Assembly: GCF_001411555.2 (NCBI RefSeq)
Contig: NC_049912.1
Coordinates: 14,517,145-14,581,144, forward strand
DNA: 64,000 nucleotides
Origin: Juglans regia
Taxonomy: Eukaryota > Streptophyta > Magnoliopsida > Fagales > Juglandaceae
Direction of reading: 5' to 3'
In this document: positions 48,767-61,515 of the stretch, in pieces
How positions within the stretch are numbered: the first letter of the stretch is position 1
Layout: each line of letters starts with the position of its first letter
Notes under the pieces: generated by a model
Told to the model about the DNA's origin: nothing
Database searches by the model: none
Seen by the model: only the letters and a program-made list of their open reading frames with translations
Position numbers and translations under genes: made by a program

Positions 48767-49507
48767 AGATTTGAACAAGTGGGAAGGAATTCGAACCACA
48801 CCCATGTGAAGAAGGGTTTCTAAACTCCACATAGACCTAGGCTTGCGGCCTAGCCAACCCAAGATGCAAGGCACAACTAGTGCCTTGCAGTAGCCCCAAA
48901 AGGCATCCTGAAGGACGAGTCAGCTGGGATCTCAACCAAAGCAATCTGGTTGGTGAACGTGCACACAACTGTTGGACCAGGTCAGATCTGCAATCGGTTT
49001 AGAGTTTCATGTTCTTACATACCGTCACGAGGGTTCTTTACTTGGCAACAACTATAGCATATATACTAGTTGGGAACTGATTTCATAAAAACAAAATGTA
49101 ATAACTTCTCATTTGCATTCTTTGGTCATCTATAAATTGACACATTGGCTTATGAATTGAACAATCTTAGAAGGCAATTTCAAAATTCTCTCTCTCCCAA
49201 GAATTTTCATTTCTTCAAAACTTTTTATTAGGATCTATTCATTCTGTAGAGAACAGATTTCTAATCTCTTAGTTGAATAGTAAAATCTGAAGGCATTCAA
49301 GTCTAATTTTGTGTGTGCATAACGCAGTTAAACAAACAGACTAGTTCTGGACTTCATTATATATTAGAGATAAATTCGCTTGTAACCTATGTGCATACCG
49401 TTACTGATGGTCGTGAATATTGTTTTAAGAAAAGCGACATTATAACGCGCCTTCAAGCAAACTTTTTTCTCTCACCAATTTATTTTTTTGCAACCCCTTT
49501 GCACTAA
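48767..49507. other. Spacer, nothing recognised
   Basis: Mixed plant intergenic sequence. A CTAGGC/GCCTAG-rich patch lies near 48835-48890. No supported ORF. Confidence 0.5.
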
Positions 49508-50623
49508 CTGTTAATGTTTTGTTTCGCACTCCTTTGGGTCAGGCTCTAACAACTCAGGTCTTTAGAACTGGGCCTGCAAAAGATATAGAAGAAAGCACCT
49601 AGGAGAGGGCGGCCTTGGGGCCGGGGAGTCTCCAATGCTAAAGTTAATAAATTCTCTTGGGAGTTTGTAAATAAGTGAAAGAGTCTAGGGATCAGAGAGC
49701 TTTCTCTTACCTGGGGCTTACTATTTATATCATGGGTCTGGGAAGATCCAAATCATGTTTCCACGGTGTTCGTGCCCCTCCTACTATTCCTACTATCAGA
49801 GTTCTTTAATGTGGCGTGGTTTTGCGATGGCACCATCAATGTGGCATGTAGCTCGGCAGTGGCGCCATTTATGCGGCGTGGTTTCCAGGCCTTGCTTTTA
49901 TCCCTTATGAGCCGTAGATGTTTCCATGTCAATAGATCAAGGGTTCTCCGCATTTGCCGCTGCATTCAATACAAGTTCCTAGGTTCAGCACGTGGCTGAG
50001 CGATATCAGGCTAATCTGCCATGTTAGTCACTTGACCCCTTTCCCTAGTTGACATCTTACGTTAAGCATGGTCTCAGTGACCCTGAGGCTAGTTATTGGG
50101 CCAAGGCCCAACGGACTTTTTTGGATGAGGGAAAATCCCCTTACAATTACCATGTCAAATCCTCTCGAACAGGTCTGGGGGGAATTCTTCCTTCATTCCT
50201 TTAGTCCTTGCACTGCAAGACTACTCGGCCCCTTTTATCCTGAACGAGCAATGTTTGGTCTCCAACTTCTATGGCTACATTGTGAAGGTTCTGTTCCACA
50301 TTGAATGTATCCCTTCGGTTCTTTCATCATGACCTCTTGTCAAGCAGTCATTTATTTCTTATGTTGTATTAGTAGATACACTCTATTAAAATTATAGCAA
50401 TCGAGGGATTCTAGTACTTTGGAGGACACGTGGAGTTATGTTGCCTCAGGAGGTCAACCGTCGATTTCTCCTATATAAGGCCCCTTCCTCGCTTGTGATA
50501 GTTCACTTCACTTATTCTCTCTTTTACTTTATTCTCTGCGTTCCTTTCTCCCTGTTAGACTCCTTCCTTCACATCATTTTCTTCCAATTTCCCTCTAAAA
50601 TTCCTTTACTCTTATGATTACTC
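49508..50623 (+). mobile_element. Probable 5' LTR/leader of a gypsy-type element
   Basis: The 'ggggccggggagtctccaatg' block (49618-49640) and the following 'agagctttctcttacctggg' text are typical of LTRs in this plant element class. A clear TATA box and a CT-rich leader follow (50471 onward). Precise LTR ends and a primer site were not found. The protein-like region starts at 50624. Confidence 0.45.
50471..50480 (+). promoter_or_regulatory. TATA box of the gypsy-type element
   Basis: CTATATAAGG followed ~30-40 bp later by an A/C-rich initiator-like region and ~110 bp before the first ATG. Position and sequence fit a plant RNA polymerase II core promoter. Confidence 0.5.
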
Positions 50624-52290
50624 ATGGCTTCGAAGAAATCTTCACACCCTTCTGGATTGGTTGGGTCCTCTAGCAATGCTCGAGCTACTGTCGACCAGGG
50701 TGGCACCGCTTCAGAAGAGTTCCCTGGGTTTTCGTGGTGATCGGTGGTGACTTCTACGTAATTGGAGTCTATGAAGGAAACCTATAGGGTCCCTTCGAAA
50801 GTGGAGTTCGTGGTGCCCTCTCCTATCAAAGGGGTGGTAGACTCCGAGGGCTTCGGCACCAAGGTTTCGGTGTACCCCGCCATGTTCTCCTATGGCCTTA
50901 GGCTGACCTTCTGTCGGCCAGAGGGAAGTATTGGTCTTATTTGAGTTAGTGCCTGCCCAACTTCCTCCCAGTTCGTGGAGGATTCTTGTTTCGTGTTGCA
51001 TCATTTGGTGTCGTGCGTTAGAGGAGGCCAAGTTAGACTAGCCAGACCTCACAACGTGCGAGTTCTTCCTCACCCACAATATTTTGAGGAAAGGCCGGCA
51101 CCTCTACGGCTTTCAGCCAGTCTAGGAGTTGGTGCGGTTGGAGGCGCAGCATACCATTGTGAAGGGGTATCGTCGTTGGTTCTTCTTCTTGTCAAACGAT
51201 GGTTGGGAATTCCCAGTCAAGTAGACCATCAAGTGCCCGTATCACATGGACGCTATATGGGGCACTGTGGATGGGGATAAGGGTCTTCGCCCTAACCCGA
51301 CCCTCGAGGAGGCACTCAGGCTCAAGGTCGTTCAAGCTTGGGTGGAGGTGCATTCAAGCGATGTTTCTTCGGAGGCTTTGCAGACCGAGGATAGCCTTCT
51401 TCGATATCTGGCTCCCCCGACCAACTTGTGCTCCGACATGGGCTTCCCAATAAATCTGGTCATGTCGCGTGCCAGCAGTCTCTACCCCAGTCCACCGGTG
51501 GAGGGAAAGGAAATAAGCCCCAAAGGATCTCCCCCGTTAGATATGATTCTAACAATGTTCCCACACCTCCCGGGGGTCTGTCTGTAATGGCGTTCGTTAT
51601 TCGGCCTGAACCGCCGGCACCCAAGAAGATGGCAATGATAGCGAATCTTCCTTGCATCGTATCGTCGCTTCAGGGCTTTGTTGCCAAAGTAGCTCACATG
51701 GTCGAGGTTTTTTCCTCCGACAATGTCGAAGTGGAGGGGATTGCTGTTTTGGCCAAGGAGGCAATGACACCTGGAGCTCTAGATGAGGGGGAAGGTGAAG
51801 AGGTCATCAATGTGGTTTTGATGGACCTTCGAACGATGGCTTCGGCGGGCCACACCGATGGCATCCGCAAGTTGGAGGGTGGGATCAAGAGGCTATTCGT
51901 AGGGGTAAAATCCTTACTTACACACTCATCAGACTCTTTGTTTGTTTCCTTTCTTGATCTTGATTCGGACTCTTTGTTGGAGCGTCTGGCGGCCTTCATC
52001 GTGGATGGCCGATAGGAAGTGACAAGTGAGAACCGGGCACTTCGCTCGCTTGCGCAGTTGGCCTTGGACTTGGACTTTGTGGCGAAGGAGCAGAAGTATA
52101 AGGAAGAGGTCGACGAGGCTCTTGCTGACTTTTCAAGATCCCAAGGCGAAGTTGGTGCTCTTCTTATCGGGGCTTCACTTGCTTCTGAGGAAAGGGAGGG
52201 GTTGCAACGGTCTCTCGACAACTGTCAACTGGAACTTGAGCGGCTACAGGCCGAGAATCGAGAGCTGCACCGACGGTAGGATTTCGACGA
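50624..52290 (+). pseudogene. Putative gypsy-type transposon protein (PF04195-like) with coiled coil
   Basis: The frame from ATG 50624 (MASKKSSHPSGLVGSSSNAR) breaks at TGA 50738 and again at 50756. It then gives KETYRVPSKVEFVVPSP and VSVYPAMFSYGLRLTFCRPE, the hallmark of the plant 'putative gypsy type transposon' family (yrIP...P...vsvYe.aF.aGLRLP). Further frames add LEEALRLKVVQAWVEVHSSD, and a C-terminal coiled coil (EREGLQRSLDNCQLELERLQ then AENRELHRR, up to 52279). The protein's function is unknown; it is common in gypsy-derived elements. At least five breaks make it a pseudogene. Confidence 0.72.
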
Positions 52291-53085
52291 CCGGACGTAC
52301 AAGTGATTGATGAAGCTATTCGAGGATGCCAACAAGGCTCTAGCTAGACAAGAAGAAAGCCCTGAAAGAGGAAAAGAAGTGGAGGAGGGACTTGGAGGCC
52401 GACCAAGGTGAGGCTAGGATGGTTCTAGAGGCTCGTGAAGCTGCTATCCACAGTCTGTGAGAGGAGTTGTCATATGTCCATGGTGTTCATGATGACACGT
52501 GGCACTTCAAATCTACCGACGGCTTAGAGCGGATGAAGACTCATGTTCTTTAGAACCCTTGGTACGACCTTAGGGTCTTGTATGTGGGGAATCTTCCTCT
52601 GCAAAAGCAATCTCTGGATCGGGGTGCTTTTCTCGGGAAGGGTTTGGTTCCGAGCACCCTTGGTGGTAGCCCCGCTGGGAACAATCCTACCAGCTAAAGG
52701 CGGACTTTCCAGGTAGATCTTCTTGCTCTTCTCTGTTGTTGTGGCCCTAAACCTCCTCTTCTACTTTTCGTTCTCGCCCTTCTGCTTTTTGAGCTTGTCA
52801 TTGAGGCCATTCATGTCCGCTGTCTTCACCTCTTCCAACAGTTTCTCATGCCTCTCCTCGGTTGGCAGGTGGTTTTCAGCGACTTTTGGGCAGTCGCTAT
52901 CACAGTACGACTCAATTAGTTGCCTCATTACATCCTTGTTGATTTTTTTAGAGGTAACCTCAGGCATTATTGACATGTCGTAGTGATGGAGATCTTTGTC
53001 TACCCTTTCCACGGAATATGATCTGATCATGCTTGATTGTGATGAGTTGCCTTACGTCATATTCGGCTCCAGGTTGCTCTACGTC

Positions 53086-53190
53086 TTTATGTTGTAACTT
53101 GTTCTTTGTAACTATGCGGCTTTATGTTGTAACTTGCTCCATGGAACTCGGCAGCTTTATGTTGTAACTTGCTCTTTGTAACTCTGCGGC
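53086..53190 (+). repeat. 35-bp tandem repeat, 3 copies
   Basis: The unit TTTATGTTGTAACTTGCTCT plus TTGTAACTCTGCGGC begins at 53086, 53121 and 53156. It lies in the 3' non-coding part of the gypsy-type element. Confidence 0.85.
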
Positions 53191-53589
53191 CACAGTTTGC
53201 AGCTGTCGATGATTAATAATATTACCTTTTATTAACCGTATCTGGCTATGTTTCTTCATCCATTCTTCCTCTGATGTTTCATTCTTCTTTCCTTAGTGGT
53301 TGGCTTGGGGGGTTTGGCCTCGAGGATTCACCTTACAAGGCTTTATGGTCCACACCGCCAGTGTCCGGTCTAGGCCTAACGACCCCGCTAGCCGACAGCT
53401 TTCCTGTTCACTCCACTTTCGTTGGCCTTTATCGTGTAGTCATTCTCCAGGGCCTTAGCTACTTTGTTTAACGAGGCCGACATTCTCCGCATTCTCCATG
53501 TGCTAATTTTCTTTATTTTTTTGTCAGTCTTCTAGTCGGGCTTTACCCCACTTGATTCTTTTATTCTTCCACTTTACCCCGCCTTATCG

Positions 53590-54157
53590 TGTATTCTCCT
53601 AGTGGGCTGATCCCACCCTCCGCCGAAGGGAGACAAGGCTGCCTTGGACCTGGCTTGCCTTCTTGATCCACGGGGATGTATGTTGTTGGGGCAGTTTGGG
53701 ATTGTACTCGTCTTTGTCCATTAGCAAAAATATATTCTTCAGGTAGCTGTGGGGCTGATCCGATCCTGCTCTCTTCTCAGGGAGGTAAGCTGTCCGGACA
53801 GTTTGGAATTGTACTCCTCTTCCTCCATTAGCATGAATTTATTCTTTGGATAGCCATGGGGCTAATTCCGCTCTCCGTTGAGAGGAGACAAGACGACCTC
53901 GAGCTCGAGCTCGGCTTGCCTCCTTGGTCTACAGGGTGGTAAGTTGTCCGGACAGTTTGGAACTGTACCTGTCTTCCTCCATTAGCATAAATTTATTATT
54001 CGGGTAGCTGTGGGGCTGATCTCACTCTCCATCTTGAGGAGACAAGACGGCCTTTGGCTTGGCTTGCCTTCTTGGTCTGCGGGGAAGTAAGCTATCCGGG
54101 CAATTTGGAATTGTACTCGTCTTCCTCCATTAGTATTATGTATTTGAGTCCTGTTCG
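53590..54157 (+). repeat. About 155-bp tandem repeat, about 3.5 copies
   Basis: Landmarks recur in order: GTAGCTGTGGGGCTGATC, a GAGGAGACAAG block, GGCTTGCCTTCTTGG, GTCCGGACAGTTTGGAA and TCCATTAGCATAAATTTATT. The first unit lacks the middle part. Related, more diverged units continue after the solo-LTR insertion (57672-58434 and 63315-63452). Confidence 0.75.
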
Positions 54158-54162
54158 GAAGA

Positions 54163-57100
54163 TGCGACGCCCCCAATTCCCGCTTTGGATGGAACGGAGA
54201 CTTAGAGCATTGGGACATGCAACACAATGTTACATACCCTGTTCATGACAGTTAATATGCAATGCATCTTAGTATGCAACTAGTAGTATGCAATAATCGC
54301 AGCGGAAATAAAAGGTTAAGGTGAAAAATATGCCAGAATAACTAAAACATCCAAACTTCATTAGATAATCATCATGTTCAAAATACTAAAGTAGCATAGA
54401 CTTATATACAAAGTCATATCATTCTCTTCATGCGATCTAAAGCATAAAGGACTTTAGCTATGTACATCAAAATTATGTCCAGCTTCCTCTTCAGATCTGA
54501 CTCCTCCTCAATCATGCGAATCAAAATTATGTCCAGCTTCCTCTTCAGATCTGATCGATTCCTGACACAACTTCTATCATTCCGAGTAGAATCAAAGTGG
54601 TCCTATAAAAGGGTGAGATTTACTTGAAATCTCAATAAGTTAAAACAACTAATTGATACAAAGATAAATCAATCATGAAAAATGATAAATATGCAATGCA
54701 TGAGATGCAAAAAATAGTATACATGTCTCCCATCCAGATTCATCAACATCTTCTAAAAATATGGAGACACGGGTTTTTTACTCAGTAAGTAATCTCGTCA
54801 TCATTTTTTAAAACACATAATTTCTCATAAAAATCTCATCATAACTTTCATCATTATAGACTTATATCATTATCTTAATTAATAACATAACGTGTGGTAA
54901 TGTCACAGTTTCTCCATATGTAGTGTGAGTACCTGCCGGTGACCGTAGTATAACTTACGTTGAAACTACGTTGTCTATAGACTCATTCTCAATGCATTGG
55001 TAAATATAACATATCAACATAAAAATTCATAACGTGTACACCTACCAGAGTTAGGTGTCATAACATGTTGATTGTGTTCTTTAAAAAGAATTCATTCGAA
55101 GCCTGTTGACTATTCTTCGTCAACCCAAGGGTTACCACTCCACTATTAAACACTCTAAAGTGGACAGAGGAGTTTCACTAGGATAATTTCCCCATCCTAG
55201 CCTTTGGGATTGTGATAAAATGATTTTCATGCAATGTTTTGAAAAATGTTTTTCATGACATGTGCATATATAGCAAGTTTCATGAAAAATGATATTTATA
55301 TACAATATACCAAAAATGGTAAAAATATCACATGTCCTGTAAGTATGTACTCAATGTATAATATAATATGATATTTTATGCTCAAAATGATAATTGAAAT
55401 ATGAATGAATATTTATCAATAATTCATAAATAATTTATCAAGGTATAAGTTAGAGGCCAACTTACAAACTTCCGGAGAAATTTGAAATTAGCGTCGTGGT
55501 TGCATAAATCATGTGTATACTAAGTTAGGGTTAATACTCTTATGGATACATTCAAAATCAAAGGTTTCAAAAATTGAATATTTACAAAAATACCCTAGAC
55601 TTTCAAAAATTACCATTTAAAATTGTCACTAATTGTAAACGAACTCGAAATTTAATCAAATTTCATGGACTTCATAGTTTTGGCATTTCAAAACCATCTA
55701 TGCCCATGGATTTTAAAAATTCAAAGTGGAACTTGTCCAATTAGTCCCAACCCGTGGCTTGCATCCTAGTTGATGCCTATGTGTATTTTCAACTATTGAT
55801 CCCTATGAATGCATGCATATGATATTTTCTTTAATCACTAATGATCACTAACATCTTTAGGGACATTATAAAGTCTAATACTTAAGTAGTCAAGTTCATC
55901 CCAACACTTAATCAAAACTAAGAAATCATTAATCACCAATATGCTTAAAACTGACTCATGCTTGATAATCAAAACAAGATAGATTTAAAACCTATCATGA
56001 CATACTTATAATCACAAATTTAACCTCCCATAATCATTTTAGGATAATGATAGATCATATCAAATCATGCTTAGGACATGCTATAGCTAAATTTCCAATT
56101 AAAAACGTTCAATCATTCAAACCTTCCTTTAATTGACCCGGTTTTGCATTAAACATCATAACCTTCTCAAAACTCAACCAAATTTCGTACCAACACTTGG
56201 AAAAAAAGCTTGACATGCTATCTAAGATCAAAAGGAAGAACACTTACAAATTTTGTGGTCTTCCAAGCACTCTAAGCTGCCTTACACAATAACACTCCAA
56301 AACTCACTCAATTTGCACTCTTTTGATCTCTAGGAGGGGGAAATGCTCTCAAGGCTCAAAATGATGTTGTAGCTGTGGTCTGGGTGAAATGAGAAGTGGA
56401 GGGAAATATTTATAGGTGGCCAAGGGGTGAGGGACGTTGGCTTGGGTGCTTGGTGATTGGGTGACATGAGAGGTGATCAAATCTGGAAAATTTCTAGATT
56501 TGCTTGCATAAGCTTAGGTCGCTTGTGCAAAATGAAATAATGCCCTAAACCACCATCATTTCCTCTCCACAGTAGCTGCAAGGGTCCTGTAGATGACTCC
56601 AGGTCGTGGGGCATCACTTGGGTGGTAGAAGATCCCTCAAACCACCCTTGAAAACAGGTGGATGAAGGTAGTTTTGTGGTGGCAAAAAATCAGTTCAGTT
56701 TTGGATTTTTTTGGGCAACAAAAATGAGTCAAAATCCTTCATGATGGTCATGGGACTTCTTGGTGATTGGGTAGTGAAGGAGGTGGCATGGGGTGGTGGT
56801 GCAAGTCATGGTAGGAGGCTGGTTCAAATTCAATTCAAATGGTTCCTACACAAACTAGACGAAGGTGCACCTGGTTTGGTTCTTTGAGTTGGTTGATGCA
56901 ACCAATTTCGTCCAAGGCTAAAACTGAGTTTGGGAGGGTCTCATGAGGTGCTTAAAGACCATATTAACCTTAATAAAAAACAACAAAAATGTTGGGCCAA
57001 AGGGCAAAACAGTCCAAGCATTACAAAGGGCAACGCACAAAACCAATTGAAGCATGGTTTGGGCTTGTTATGTCATTTTTCTTAATGACAGGTGGAATGG

Positions 57101-57666
57101 TTTAGCTAGGGTATTAACATGGTCTAATCATGGTTTAAGAGAGTATTAATTCAAGAAAATTTTAATTAAAAAGTTTAAGAAAATATTAAGCATGATTAAG
57201 TTTCAAAGTATGGCTTAAAGTGCACTAACCTCAAGTATGATGGTTAATGGCCTTAGCCAATTTTCAAAACTTAATTTGGGTACTTTAAGTGTGATTTGGG
57301 CTTAAGAAAACCAATGGTATAATGTATTGGGCCTTTGGTCTTTGAGTGGTAAAATGAGTCCAAACATGGCTTTGGGCCATACGAGCTTCAAAAGGGCCAA
57401 GGGTCCAATCTACACCAAAAGCCTTATGCCTTCCTATACTTGGGCCAAGACTAGCCTTGATTTCCTAAGGGCTTGGTTCAAGGTTTTCTTGGGCTAGCCA
57501 AAATTACTAATGGGCTAGCATCTCTAATCCTTAGCTCATTAACACTAAGTACCAACATTAATGATAATCCCACTATCAACCTTAATGAAAGTGATTAACC
57601 CAAAAATAAAAACATAATCTAGAGTACTTAAGGGTTAATCAAGAGTTAATTAAGCGAGGTGTTACA
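54163..57666 (-). mobile_element. Solo gypsy LTR, 3.5 kb, target duplication GAAGA
   Basis: The plus strand starts TGCGACGCCCCC and ends GAGGTGTTACA. It is flanked by GAAGA at 54158-54162 and 57667-57671. It has no internal region, so it is a solo LTR. On the minus strand it carries a TATA-like CCTATAAATATTTCC near 56410. It is the sister of the interrupted LTR at 34381-48571 and keeps the uninterrupted sequence at both interruption points. It sits inside the tandem-repeat part of the gypsy-type element. Confidence 0.92.
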
Positions 57667-57671
57667 GAAGA

Positions 57672-58426
57672 TAAGGACGTTATCATTATTTTGCTCTTAA
57701 GGGCAGGAGTTAATTTCACAAACCTGGGCCCCATTGCCTATGTTGTATTGTGCTTGTCGTTTTCTGCCAAGCAACTGCTGCCCGTGTTGTCGATGTATGT
57801 GTTGCTGATGTCCATTGATGTTGCTCCAGTATTTGGGCGGTCAATAGACTCAGCCCACACTCCTTTGGGGAGAGGTCGGAATGCCTCATGCCGAACTGCC
57901 TCTTTGTCCCCCGGGGAGGTAATTCAGACAGCGATATGGCTAATCCGCTCCATCACCGCGGTGGCGGTCGGGATAAGTATTCAGGCAACCTCTGGGCTAA
58001 ACCTACTCTCCTTCAATGGAGGTACAAGGTGGCCTTTGGCTCATCCTGTCCCTTTGTTTTCCACGGGAGGTAGGTTTTTTGAGCAGTATGTATCTGGACC
58101 CGTTCCAGCCCGTTGACACCGCAGGAAAGGGTAAGTTTGGGTCAAGCTGGCACTGATCCCACCCTTCGTCGTAGCGGGGGCCAAGGTAAATTATTTGGGT
58201 AGCCATGAGGGTGATCCCGCTCTCCACTGCGGGAGGGATAAGGACTGCTCCCGCCCATTCACATTTAAGTGGAAGGTAAAAAATTTTCTTCAGGTAGCTA
58301 AGGACTAACCCGCACTCCACCACCAAAGGGATAAGGCAACCTTTAGGCCTACATTTCCCTCTAGTGCCCCGCGGAGAGGTAATTCAGATAACGATGTGGC
58401 TGGTCCTCTTCTTCACAGTGATGGGG
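57672..58426 (+). repeat. Continuation of the gypsy-type element's 3' repeats
   Basis: Diverged units with GGTAATTCAGA, GGATAAG, GGTAAGTTTGGGTCAAGCTGG and GGTAAATTATTTGGGTAGCC landmarks. The ORF 57691-58116 crosses several units and is not a recognised protein. Confidence 0.6.
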
Positions 58427-58434
58427 GTCAGAAT

Positions 58435-58809
58435 CAGTGTTTTAAATTTCGTACCGTACCGGCTGTACCGGCTAAAATACCGGCCTATATTTCGGCCGGT
58501 ACCGGCCGATATTTCGGCCTGTGTTTTTTTTTTTTTCATTTTTTCAAATTAAAAAACTTATTTTTTAACCCCTCATTCAGACTAGACTATTTATAATTTT
58601 TATATATATGTATTTATATATAATTTATTTATATATAGACTATTATTTTGGAATATAATTTTTATATATATTTATATATATAATTTATTTATATATCGAT
58701 TATCCCGAAACGTTATCCCGAAATGCTATCCCGAAACGGTACCGGTACTGAAATATTTCGTTCCAGTGCCTTGATCGGTACAATGTCCGGTACGGTATTC
58801 AAAACATTG
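58435..58809. mobile_element. hAT-type MITE with 8-bp target duplication
   Basis: Starts CAGTGTTTTAAATTTCGTAC and ends (reversed) CAATGTTTTGAATACCGTAC, with GTACCGG-rich subterminal palindromes and an AT-rich core of TATATATT repeats. It is flanked by GTCAGAAT at 58427-58434 and 58810-58817. Eight-bp duplications and CA...TG ends fit the hAT superfamily. Non-coding. Confidence 0.88.
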
Positions 58810-59283
58810 GTCAGAATTAGGGGTGTCAAATCGTGTTAACGGGTCGTGTTCGTATCGTGTCAGAGTATATACATTACAGTTAATGGGTCAACACGAACTC
58901 GACCCGTTAAGGGTTTCGTGTCAAAATTCTAAACACGAACACGACACGGTTTGATAACGGGTTGACACGACACGACCCGTTATGACACATTAGGAAATAA
59001 ATTGACACGACACGACCCGACCCATTTCAACCCGTTTACATTAATGGATTGAACTGACACGATATGACACGACCCGACACGACCCGTTTTATCCCATTAT
59101 AAATTTTAAATATAAATAATATCTAAAAAAAAAAACTACAAGTCTAAAATTACAATCCAAACAAATATCCACACACATTGTAACAATATATTAAAATTAC
59201 ATCTCAAATATAATAAACAAAACACACATAGTAATTATATTAATATTACAATCCCAAATATAATAAAAATTAAAAACACAAAT

Positions 59284-61515
59284 CTAAACAAATCTAGAAG
59301 TTGAAGAATGAGGTGGAGTGTCCTCCAAGCCCTTGCCCTTGTTGTTCTCCAACTCCATTACATCTTCAGTTAACTCGTCCAAATTAACTTCTTCTTGTAT
59401 TTCTATTAAAAAAAAGACATCAGTAAAGTTTTATATTATTGAAAAATTACAGTTATTTATTTAATAAAATACTATAATATTACCTTGCTCCTCACCATAT
59501 AACCAATCTCTAGTGCAAACTAATGCTTCAACAATATCTGCTTTTAGTGCACTTCTAAACTGATCAATGATACGCCCACCAACACTAAAAGTAGATTCAG
59601 ATGCAACTGTAGAAACTGGAACACTCAAAATGTCACGAGCCATACGAGCAAGATCAGGATAACGAAATTCATTTCCTTTCCAAAAGGAAAGATATCAATC
59701 TTTGCATTTCTTTCTGCCCTAGGTTCATCCAAGTAAAGATCCAATTGACCTTTTTTCATATAGCCAGAAAGTTCATCAGGTCTAAATGTATCAAATTCCT
59801 GTATACAAAAAACAAATAAAAATATTTTCAAGCCAATATGTGATATGAAACAACAATATAATATAAATCATTAAACAAAAAATATTATTTGATATTACCT
59901 CCGATAAAAAATTATCATATGAAGACTGACTTTCCTCTCTAATAACAGTGCTATCAGAAGTCGTGGTAGAACATGTCATTGTAGGAGCACTAGAAGAACC
60001 ATATTCCATGAAAAGAGATGACATTTTGCTCCGAACATTCATATACTCTATAGAACATTCTCCATAAAGCTTTGTATAAGAAAAGTCAACAAAATGAAGC
60101 TTGTATCGAGGATCCAATATAACTGCTATAGCCAACAACACATTGATCTCGGACCAATATTTCTCAAACTTAGCAAGCATTTTACAACACATTCTCTTCA
60201 TGTAGTCATCTTCACCCTCAGAGTGCCTCTTTAATGTAAAATAAATCGAAAACACTGATGGAAAGTAGAGATTGGCTGTAGGGTATTTTATCCCAGAAAA
60301 ATTACAGGTGTCTCTATAAAAAACTCTCAATAAATCGTTAATCTTCTGTACTCTTTCCCACTCAGATATTGATGGACAATGCTTAAAATTGGAATCAATC
60401 AACTCCAAATGAGTAAAGGCACGGCGATAGAAAAGAGCACTCTCAAGCATAAGATAAGTAGAATTCCATCTAGTGGGGACATCCTGTCTCAACCCTTTCT
60501 TGCTATCCAAAGACATTTGATTTGTTGAATCCATAAATTTTACTTTCCTTGTTTGTGATCCTTTGACATACTTGATACTTTCACGAACTTTTTGGATAGC
60601 AACATCAATCTCTTTTAATCCATCTTGTACTACCAAATTCAGAATATGAGCACAACAACGAAGATGAAAGAACTCACCATCACAAAGAAGAGCTTTCTTA
60701 ATGTTCAATTGAGTTTTTAACAACTCTACTGAAACATCATTAGAAGAAGTATTGTCTAAAGTCAATGAAAAAATCTTGTGTTGAATTCCCCACTCACATA
60801 GCAAATTATAAATTTTTTCAGACAAAGATATGCCATTATGTGGTGGTGGCATAAAAGAAAAGTTCAAAACTCTTTTCTGCAGAACCCAATTCTTATCCAA
60901 AAAATGTGCTATAATGCACATATAACCATCAGTGGTTATAGAAGTCCATAAGCCAGATGTTAGACTAATTCTACCAGGAGAATCATTTAACATGCATTTA
61001 ATCCTTTTTTTTTCTCGATGATACATCTTAACCAAATCAGCCTTGGCAGTATTCCTAGAAATAATTGGAACATCTGGACGTAAATATTGTAATAAAGATC
61101 TCACCCCCGAATATTCAACAAACCGAAAAGGAAATTCATGCTTCACAATAGCAGATACCAAAATTTCTCTATATTGTTCAGTGTCAAATTTATGAGTGCT
61201 TACCGAAATATTTCCACTATTTTGTGATAACATCATCTGACCAATATCTCGTGAACTTCTCCTAGGGCATGTCTCAATGTGACGCCTCATATTGCCGGTT
61301 CCATATTTGCTTGCTGCCATATAAATAACTCCACACATCTTACACTTGCCTCGTGGTTTGCCATCATTGTTCTCAGAATCAGGAACCATTTCAAAAAAAG
61401 CCCACACGTTTGACCGTTTCCTTCTTTTTGTTTTAACTTCCTCATCTTGAATACTTTCTGAGTCAAACGGGTCCAAATCAATCATCTCATCATTTTCACT
61501 TGTTGCCGAACTCAT
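59284..61515 (-). pseudogene. hAT transposase (zf-BED, RNase H-like, dimerisation domain)
   Basis: Exon 1 (61515-59899, 539 codons) carries a BED zinc finger (C58, C61, H79, C83) and the RNase H-like core. It also has a DUF4413-like middle domain (SEWERVQKINDLLRVFYRDT ... ILDPRYKLHFVDF). Intron 59898-59799 has GT/AG ends. Exon 2 (59798-59484) holds the C-terminal dimerisation domain (LARMARDILSVPVSTVASES, TFSVGGRIIDQFRSALKADI). A second probable intron (59483-59403) leads to exon 3 (59402-59284), ending STSRFV. Two lesions are visible. A one-base deletion near 59690 turns the expected SFWKGNEFRYP into another frame. Residue 188, normally the first catalytic Asp of LTxDxWTS, is Gly (LTSGLWTS). 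D254 (LDNTSSND) is intact. It belongs to the Ricesleeper/DAYSLEEPER-like hAT group. Confidence 0.92.

Noticed and set aside
57691..58116. 141-codon ORF with hydrophobic N-terminus
   Set aside because: It spans tandem-repeat units of a decayed element; no family match.
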